Shown here piece after piece: positions 57,106 to 64,000 of a DNA stretch of 64,000 nucleotides. The position numbers were made by a program, and so were the translations under genes. Location: assembly GCF_000699445.3 (NCBI RefSeq), contig NC_067197.1, positions 8,128,152-8,192,151 of the forward strand, in the 5' to 3' direction. The notes under the pieces were generated by a model, which worked only from the letters and a program-made list of their open reading frames with translations, did no database searches and was not told the origin of the DNA. This DNA comes from Schistosoma haematobium (taxonomy: Eukaryota; Platyhelminthes; Trematoda; Strigeidida; Schistosomatidae). How positions within the stretch are numbered: position 1 is the stretch's first letter; each line of letters opens with the position of its first letter.

Positions 57106-57712
57106 CTAGGCTACCTGTTGCTTCTCGTGAAGGAGCATAGGACGCTCTGATTTGAAGCTATGTCAGCTCACCTCCTGGTTCTCAGATCCTCCATTGTCCT
57201 TCGGATCTGTGAGATTCCCATTCTACAAGTGCATTTTGTGGTACTTTGGATAGCATTAGAGCAACTCCTTGAGTGTGTGGAGCATTTTTATCTTCGTGGC
57301 CGCAGTGTAGCAGCATCTCTCCCGTATTTAGCCTTTGTTCTCCAGCTTGGGTCCAATGGGTTTCGCTGATTCACAGTACTGCCAATTTGTATCTCCTCAT
57401 TTTCGTTGCTATTTAACTGGTCTTCTTGGTCTCCCACATTGTCCGGACGTTCCATGTACCTATAAAAATTTTTGCTCTGGTTGGTAAAAGGGGCATCGGC
57501 CTCGTGGCTTTCACTATGAGGCGTCATAACTCTTCTAAATGAAGATCTAACTCCCAAGGCAGAGTTAAAATGGCTTGAATTATTTTTTCTGGTAAGCGTT
57601 TTTTTAGCGAGTTAGTTTTCTACGAGATGAGGTCGCTAAACACATGCCCAACCATCCTCCTTTACTCGGGCTTTGGACCGACAGTAACTCTAGAAGAGCT
57701 ACAGGCGGAGTT
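57106..57712 (-). pseudogene. Internally deleted RTE copy keeping both ends
   Basis: Minus strand. The left end has about 40 bp of the RTE 3' end (CCTGTTGCTTCTCGTGAAGG), then jumps to a short endonuclease piece (57150-57207), then to the N-terminal endonuclease coding region and the complete 5' UTR ending at 57712. The whole reverse transcriptase is gone. Part of the frame is open at 57288-57557. AATAT occurs at both outer edges and could be a short target duplication. Confidence 0.75.
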
Positions 57713-58160
57713 AATATGATATTGAATAAAGCCAGTATTATTATTAATAATAATAATAGAAAAGATCAGGTATAGATTATATGATTCAAAATATAAAATG
57801 AATTTTTAAAATAAAATATTTCCAGCCATCAATGACAATAATCGAAAGGACCTTAACCAAACAATCTGAAATATCAAGGTTTACACGAATCTTTGTGATG
57901 TTTTCGATTTTTTGGTCATTCCTGACTTTCTTCAAACCTAATCCTACACTACCAAATATCACATATCAAGTTAGGCGTTAGTTGAACATACGTAATAAAT
58001 GTCACAAACCCCCTAGATTTACTACTTCACAAACAGATCCATCATTTTCATATATTATTTTACGTGTAAACACAGTGTTACTGTCACAATACACATAAAA
58101 TATAACCGGGCCTTAATTATTAAGTTCGCAAATGAAAGCACACACTCAGAAAGTTGAATT
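57713..58160. other. Retrotransposon tail-like stretch, then no gene
   Basis: TTGAATAAAGCC followed by (ATT)n/(AAT)n at 57720-57760 resembles the tail at 58763 and may be a non-LTR 3' end. The rest shows nothing. Confidence 0.35.
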
Positions 58161-58164
58161 TAAA

Positions 58165-58395
58165 CGGATATCTTTATAATAGTTGAATTCATGAGTCGAT
58201 TTAAGCTAAACCACCACTGAAAACCAGAAAGTATCAGATGGCCATTTCGTCCTAGTATGGGACTCCTCAGTAGTGCGCATCCACGATCTTGCACCAAAAC
58301 GACTCGAACCCAGGACCTTCAGTCTCGCACGCGCGGACGCTTAACATCTAGACTCCTGAGCCGGCATTCAATGGTGTTAATCGATCCGTGATCTT
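58165..58395 (-). repeat. Hammerhead SINE family A, minus copy
   Basis: Contains the 3' inverted tip, ribozyme, B box GGTTCGAGTCG (58300-58310 region) and tRNA-like head down to the GCCGGC block. The 5' tip is missing. Confidence 0.75.
58231..58278 (-). ncRNA. Hammerhead ribozyme, family A, intact core and stem II
   Basis: Minus strand: CTGAGGA, stem II GTCC-CATACTA-GGAC (four pairs), GAAA, two-pair stem III with loop GGCC, triplet ATC. Stem I is weak (one Watson-Crick and one wobble pair next to the core). The family A copy with the best core. Confidence 0.7.
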
Positions 58396-58760
58396 GTGCA
58401 ACACTTCATCCATTGTCTGAATTGAATAACTGCCTCACATTTGACATGTAATGAACTTCACTAAATACCTTCACTATTTTCAATCTTATTTTGTTAAGAT
58501 CAGTAAGAATTCGATTTACCATTTTGCTGTTATAGTTTATCGATTATCTTTCCAAATAGATTTAGTTTCAACAATATCACTTTTCATTTGTTGATTAAAT
58601 TTGTTTTACTACACAAACCATATTTCCTGTTATGTAACAGATTATTCAATAAACTTTCAATATTGAAGATATTTACTCTATTGTTTACTTAAGTGAGTTC
58701 TATTTGAATCCAATCACCATATTTGTATCCATAGTAAAACAGCATTAGTGAAGGGAAGGT
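58396..58760. other. No gene seen
   Basis: AT-rich, no supported feature. Confidence 0.4.
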
Positions 58761-58762
58761 AG

Positions 58763-59080
58763 TATTATTATTATTATTATTATTAGAAGCTTTATTCAAC
58801 ATTATATTTTTGGTACAACATAGAATTCTCAGCATAAAGTATTTCAACAAGTTTCCTTTTCTTATACCTTGATCGATTGTGACGATAAATTTTGAATGAT
58901 GACCAGTTAGATGTTAGAAGTTCGGTAATCCACATTTGATTACTGTTCATTTGTTTCAATGCATATTGCCAGCAACCATGATGTCGCTGATTGTACCTTT
59001 TTGTATCCCGTATAGCGAAAGGTTGTAAACTTTTCATAAACGCGCCTGAATAGGTTGTGCGCTTAATAGTCATAGTGATG
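58763..59080 (-). pseudogene. 3' end of a CR1/Perere-like non-LTR retrotransposon
   Basis: On the minus strand an open stretch (58792-59073, 93 codons) runs straight into AATAAAGCTTC and a (TAA)n tail. A trinucleotide-repeat tail behind AATAAA is typical of CR1-type elements. The encoded piece has conserved-looking Trp and His residues but no catalytic motif, so it would be the extreme C-terminus. Family assignment is from the tail, not from the protein. Confidence 0.45.
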
Positions 59081-59304
59081 TGCTAAAACAAACAACAAAA
59101 CAGATAACTTGATGAAATATATAGATCGGAGGAACAGGTAGCCCAGATATTCAAGCAGGCCGCCGGTTGTAACGACAAAACACATGATCCAGAGTTTTAA
59201 CTCAAGATAATAAACAATATAGAATGGTTAATATTCAACAAAATAATCAATTTGTATTATACATCATCAAAATGTATTTAGAACTATATTCTGAAAAATA
59301 AAAC

Positions 59305-59662
59305 TGTTGTAACGGGTTGGACTGCAGATTTTGGAGCAGCGTATTATCGATCGATTCAGTGACACGTAAACACGTAATGAACGACCTAGAGTCCCCATTT
59401 GGCCCTGCTTCGCTGTCTAGCCTAGCCAGTTGAGTCCAGAACACAAGTCAGCCTCTGAGATATGAATCATTATATTTCAGACATACTCTATTTATATACC
59501 AATCAACCAGACCACAACGTACCATAAAATAGAAAACAACATTTGTACAATATTTAACAAGTGAAACAAATATCGACCAATAGGGAGTGTACATTTAAAG
59601 TCCAAGGCCACCATTAGACTTAACAGGATAATTACTGGGATATTTTTCTGAATATCCCAACA
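59305..59662 (-). mobile_element. Solo LTR, minus strand, distant relative of the array LTR
   Basis: Read on the minus strand it starts TGTTGGGATATTC and ends CCCGTTACAACA, 358 bp. It shares the TATATAAA box, the GTTTGAAATATAATG-like block and the AGGCTGA/GACTCAACTGG region with the LTR at 55396. Flanks AAAAC and AAGAC could be a target duplication with one change. Confidence 0.75.
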
Positions 59663-59734
59663 AAGACAATAAGTAATCATGTATTCATATGAAATGAATT
59701 CCTAAATGTACCGAAGCTAATATAGATTTTACTC

Positions 59735-59830
59735 AACTAACTTACATACTTACTTACACCTGTTAACCCTTGTGGAGAAGTATAGGTCGTTCAGAGAACA
59801 AAACTTCATCAATAACTAAACAGTAAATGA
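59735..59830 (-). repeat. RTE 3' tip joined to a fold-back tip
   Basis: 59745-59790 is the RTE tail and last about 30 bp (TTACTTACACCTGTTAACCCTTGTGG). 59793-59820 matches the outer right tip of the fold-back family (CAGAGAACAAAACTTCATCAA). Confidence 0.5.
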
Positions 59831-60235
59831 TAAAGTTTCTTGAAACCATAGAAATATGAAAGTTCAAATCTTATGTTCTATCTAAAAAAAATAGAACAGT
59901 TAAACCTCTTTGACTAATGATATTGATTTATATTAGGTTTTTCTTCAAATTACCTTTGTTGATTTTGTCGCTTTTTCTTTTATCTCGTTTAATTATTTTA
60001 TTTCTTATATAAACATCACAATATAAAATGTGTTTAGATTAGTTGAAATGTATTTCAAGAATATACAAAGTATGCCTGTGATAAAGATCAACTATACAAA
60101 ATAAAGTTGATCAAGTAGACTTGTTTTAAACATAGTAAATATGAAAACAGATTGTAGGGCTCTTCATTTTGACGTCGATTAGATCGGACAATACTGTCGA
60201 TAGGCTCACCACTTTAGTATGGCCCTAGATTTGAC
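59831..60235. other. No gene seen
   Basis: AT-rich, no supported feature. Confidence 0.4.
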
Positions 60236-60239
60236 TTCA

Positions 60240-60740
60240 GTTTGGTCGTTTGAATGACTGTTGTCGAAATATATATATAGTCAATTCTTGTATTGAATTA
60301 TTGACTTAGATCGCGTTAGTGAATAAAAGAATTAAATAACTCAAATGTGAGTATGGATTTTTGAATCCGTATATTTTGTACAATCATTTATCAGAACAGA
60401 TAATCAGAGAGACGTAATGAAACAAGCGAATAAGAGAGAGAGAAGCGAAACAAAATGACTCGCAGTGGAGATCGCATGTAAGCCAAATTGATTTAATCAT
60501 TCGTTAATCGATGTTTATAGCCGAACAAAAATAGGTTACAGGCATGTGATGAATAGGATAAGAAGTGTGCACACACATACGCTCATATTAAAACAGTCAG
60601 GGTTGATAAGTGAATAATTAACAGGGTCAAATCGTGACCCAAAAAGAATAAATAAATTGACCTGTCCAGAAGCTACAAAAAAAATGGGTTCAACATAGTA
60701 TCCGACATTACAAGATCGTAAAAAAAGATGCAAACGTAAT
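60240..60740 (-). repeat. LTR-like dispersed repeat, inverse copy of the 34560 family
   Basis: On the minus strand: TTTGACCCTGTTAATTATTC, CCTGACTGTTTTAATATGAGCG, CTATAAACATCG and a terminal ACTAACGCGAT block, each matching 34630-34930 with substitutions. Confidence 0.4.
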
Positions 60741-60862
60741 CTGATGATATTATCAAAACAGTTTATACTGACAAATTTCATTTTTGATTCAGTATGTCAA
60801 TTAGAAAATAAAAGGTTATTAATTATCAGAAGTGGTTTTGCAGAGATTTTAAAAATTTCACT

Positions 60863-60950
60863 GGTTGAAATCATGAGTCAATTGAAGCTAGACCAACTGG
60901 ACGGCCGATTCGTCATATTCAGGACTCTTCAGCAGTGCGCATTCACGATC
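60863..60950 (-). repeat. Hammerhead SINE family A 3' fragment fused to an RTE remnant
   Basis: Minus strand ribozyme with CTGAAGA and a GTC triplet, but GAAA reads GAAT. At about 60955 the sequence passes directly into an RTE fragment. Confidence 0.6.
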
Positions 60951-60954
60951 CCGC

Positions 60955-61420
60955 ACCCAGCGGGATTCCATGTGAAGGCTTGCCCTGTGACGCAGTTCGG
61001 TGCTGTCCTCAATGTGTGTCCTATCCACTTCCAGTGCTTCTTCCTGATTTCTTCATTCTCTAAAATCTGGTTTGTTCTCTCCCACAGTTGGTTGTTGCTA
61101 ATAGTGTCTGTCCAATGGATCTGAAGTATTTTGCGTAGACAGCTGTTAATAAACACCTGTAACTTCAGGTTGATGGCTTTCGTAGTTCTCGAGGTTTCCA
61201 CCTCATACAGTAGAACTGTTTTGACATTTGTATTGAAAATTCTGACTTTGGTGTTGGTTGACAGTTGTTTTGAGTTCCAGATGTTTTTCAGTTGTAGATA
61301 TGCTGCTTTTTCTTTGCCGATCCACGCCTTCACATCTGCATTGGATCTACCGTGTTTATCAATGATATAAAGGGTTTTACATCTTCCAGATTTTCTCCAT
61401 TAAGTGTGATTCGATTGATA
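60955..61420 (-). pseudogene. RTE retrotransposon fragment, second subfamily
   Basis: Corresponds to the same part of the protein as 45880-46320 ([13 protein letters not shown] start, [32 protein letters not shown]). The frame is open for 134 codons at 60929-61333 but lacks both the catalytic FADD region and the C-terminus. Confidence 0.8.
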
Positions 61421-61424
61421 AAAT

Positions 61425-61885
61425 AAAAACGTATTTCTGACATCATCAATGCACTATTATACTAACATACAAAGTTGACTAAAAATACCAAAACCCAGGT
61501 TCATTTTTATTGAAAAAAAAAATCAATAAATGCAGAATAACTGCTCTTTCTTTGACCAAGATACCTAAATTGATCACAATTATTTTTAGCAGTTTTTTTT
61601 TTTCACAGGACTCATGAAAAGAATTCAAGAACTTAGTGACAAATTACTATTTTTGTTAAATTCGTTTGTTTGAAAAAAAAACATTCAATATACCGTACTT
61701 GTTTGCGTCATCCATTTGATATGACGTTTTACTAGATTGAAATAACTATTTTATTTAGGTACCAGATATAGAATGAATTTTATACGTAAACAATTACAGT
61801 TTAAGTATTGAGCTATATTATGTTATTCTAGTCATCAGTACTGATCGAATTCTATCAATCAAGTTAAAACGTGGCAACTAGTCTA
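61425..61885. other. No gene seen
   Basis: Several A and T homopolymers of 8-10; otherwise no supported feature. Confidence 0.4.
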
Positions 61886-61888
61886 AAT

Positions 61889-62024
61889 AACTCCGCCTGT
61901 AGCTCTTCTAGAGTTACTGTCGGTCCCAAGCCCGAGTAAAGGAGGAGGGTTGGGCATGGGGTTAGCGACCCCATCCCGTAGAAAACTAACTCACTAAGAA
62001 AAACGCTAACCAGAATTAGTCTAA
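61889..62024 (+). mobile_element. RTE 5'-UTR-only mini-copy with target duplication
   Basis: A segment of about 135 bp equal to the first part of the RTE 5' UTR (ACTCCGCCTGTAGCTC through CGCTAACCAGAA). TAGTCTAAAT occurs immediately on both sides (about 61879-61888 and 62018-62027), as after a target-primed insertion. It stops at the same place as the 5' UTR piece at 41935 (after CAGAA plus A-rich). No protein-coding content. Confidence 0.65.
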
Positions 62025-62029
62025 ATGAA

Positions 62030-62605
62030 ACGACATTACGTAGTTGAAGGAAGTCAACAGGAAACTCTGCTTTATCTTGGCTCCCTAATGATTAGTACAA
62101 ATCAGCAAAGCGTAACTAAAATCTAAAGGAAACTGATTCTTCCTGTGAACTTGAACTTGCACCGCTTAACCACACTATTTGAGATATTGCCAGTTAGCTT
62201 TTCAAATTATCCAAAGTGAGATGTTGATATATTCTAAGTTAAGTATAAAATCGTCAATCCATTATTGGTTAAAGAGTAAACCAAAAGATAGAGTATTAAA
62301 GATCATAAAGTCAATTAAGAAGTTATGGCAGCGAGACTATAACTTATGGACGAACCAATCCAATATAAGATTACGATTCTTGGATTTTAGCGTGAAATTC
62401 ATTCACTCACTAGGCTAAACAGCGTTTTGGCATTATAGCTGATATTAGTTTGTGATGAAAACTTTAAATCAATTCCTAACTTTAACCATTAACTGTAAAT
62501 TATAATTCTAGTTCCCAACACTAGTTTATAACCATCATTTAGTTCTAGTTATTGAATAGATACTCTCAAGACATATTACCGTTGCTCTGAAGTTGTTCAT
62601 AAATT
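62030..62605. other. No gene seen
   Basis: AT-rich; a 79-codon ORF at 62179-62418 has no recognisable content. Confidence 0.4.
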
Positions 62606-62608
62606 TTT

Positions 62609-63029
62609 ATGGAGTTTTGTTCTATGAGCTGAATGATTTGGTCATGGAGCTTTCATCATTCTTCTGAACGACCTCATCAGTACAAACTTCAGATAGATGT
62701 GAAGCGTTCGGATTTCGCCATATGTGGTTCACAGCTTGTCTTTTACACCTCGATGTTGTTAATTGATCAACCAATCAGGAAAATTATGCACAAACATAGG
62801 AACAAATATCAAACCAATGGGAGATACCACCAAAACAAAGAAGTAAACAATGACATGTTTAAGGTCAACAAGAACCAATCAACATCGAGGTGTACAGGAC
62901 AAGCTGTAAACCACATATGGAGAAATCCGAACGCTTCACATCTATCTGAAGTTTATACTGATGATGTCATACAGAAGAATAATGAAAGCTCCATAACCAA
63001 ATCATCCAGCTCAGAAAATAAAACTCCAT
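62609..63029. repeat. Fold-back element copy 5, longest member
   Basis: Left arm 62609-62757 and right arm 62880-63029 are about 150-bp inverted repeats with scattered mismatches, around a spacer of about 120 bp. Shared landmarks are GGAGCTTTCAT, AACTTCAGATAGATGTGAAGC and ACACCTCGATGTTG. A 149-codon ORF crossing the right arm appears to be chance. No transposase, so a MITE-like or fold-back element. Confidence 0.8.
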
Positions 63030-63074
63030 CAAAATCATCCACTCAAGCAAAAAATCTCCACCATCTCGTTCATA

Positions 63075-63520
63075 AATTATAGTCTCAACATTATGGCTAT
63101 TGATATTCAATATCTAGATATTGCTAAAATAATCAATGTTGTAACAGATTTATTAACCCATTATCACATTAAATAGATTGGATAATGAAATCTAGATAGA
63201 TTTGATATGATACTTAGAAAGAACGAGAACAAACAATGAAAATATATTAAATTTCACTTAATGTAATAACAAGGTCATACATTTAATGAGATTTCTGAAA
63301 TCCTAAACAAACAACCAAACAAATTAATAATCATAGAAACAATATGAAGTTTTCACTGAAAAAAGAAGAAGTTTTAAATAGAGAAAAAAAGTAATGATAA
63401 TTAACTATGAAAAAAACACAACAATTAATAATTGAACAGATAAGGTCAACTCAATAAAATAAAAGGGGAGAATAAAAATCAGTTGTTTTTTGGGGGGAAA
63501 TGTATTAAAGAATGACAATA
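63075..63520. other. No gene seen
   Basis: A-rich, no supported feature. Confidence 0.4.
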
Positions 63521-63524
63521 GGAA

Positions 63525-63936
63525 ACATTAGGACAATTCTACTATACAGAGCTGAAACTTGGAAAACTACTATAATTATCATCAAAAAAAGGTACAAGTA
63601 TTTAAAAATAGTTGTCTACGCAAGATTATTCAACATCCATTGACCGGATACCATCAGCAACAGTCTACTATGGGAAAGAATAAACCAGCTTCCAGCTGAA
63701 GAGGAAATTAGGAAAAGGTGTTGTAAGTGAATAGGACATGCATTACGGAAATCATCAAACTGTATAACGAGGTAAGCACTAACTTGGAATCCTGAGGGGA
63801 AGTGGAAAAGTGGAAGGCAAAAGAACACATTACGTCGGGAAATAGAAGCAGATATGGAAAGAATGAATAACAAGTGGGAAGGATTTCCCAGGATGAAGTT
63901 GGATGGCGAGTGCTGGTGGGCGGCTTGAGTAAGTAA
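63525..63936 (+). pseudogene. RTE retrotransposon 3' end fragment, plus strand
   Basis: Corresponds to about the last 145 residues of the RTE protein (starting at the AETWRTT part) and the GAGTAAGTAA tail, but the frame is interrupted by stops and small indels. It is the only plus-strand RTE coding remnant in the window. The 114-codon minus ORF here is its shadow. Confidence 0.8.
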
Positions 63937-64000
63937 ATGTTTACATAAGTTTGACATCATGTTTGATTAGTAGAAGTATCCAGAACGAGCATTTAGTACT

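Noticed and set aside
62633..63082. 149-codon ORF as a gene
   Set aside because: It runs across the spacer and right arm of the fold-back element and has no conserved content.

Overview
The window looks like repeat-rich flatworm DNA, most probably a blood fluke (Schistosoma). That call rests on AT-rich eukaryotic sequence without operon structure, on short dispersed repeats carrying hammerhead ribozymes that resemble the S. mansoni SM-alpha family, and on an RTE-type retrotransposon of the SR2 kind. No complete host gene can be supported. One short putative exon at 52692-52901 is the only candidate for non-mobile coding sequence.

Positions 1-30808 are a head-to-tail tandem array. Each unit is about 1634 bp: a 518-bp LTR (TG...CA ends, TGTTAT/ATAACA inverted tips, TATA box), then an 1115-bp internal region with a primer binding site, one 310-codon ORF and an A-run plus GGGAGG polypurine tract. 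Neighbouring units share a single LTR, giving LTR-internal-LTR-internal-LTR. The window holds 19 LTRs and 18 complete internal regions plus one partial. The array enters from the left edge and stops exactly at the last base of an LTR. The differences I saw between units are in homopolymer lengths. The internal ORF has no recognisable protease, reverse transcriptase, RNase H or integrase, so this is a non-autonomous LTR element amplified into a satellite-like array.

Positions 30809-64000 are a mosaic of mobile-element copies. It includes one full-length RTE retrotransposon (minus strand, intact 1006-codon endonuclease/reverse transcriptase ORF, 12-bp target duplication AAACTTGAGAAT), and several broken RTE copies. 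It also includes a 5'-UTR-only mini-copy with its own target duplication, three solo LTRs related to the array LTR (one with a perfect CATTT duplication), fold-back elements and a perfect 68-bp-arm palindrome. Three families of tRNA-headed short repeats carry type I hammerhead ribozymes; several copies keep the whole catalytic core, others have core mutations. Short repeats often lie in opposite orientation next to each other.

The array is the outstanding object: an LTR retrotransposon relative that has become a long tandem repeat while each unit keeps its ends, priming sites and an open reading frame. Its relatives 13 to 29 kb away exist only as solo LTRs. The hammerhead repeats form a second coherent theme.
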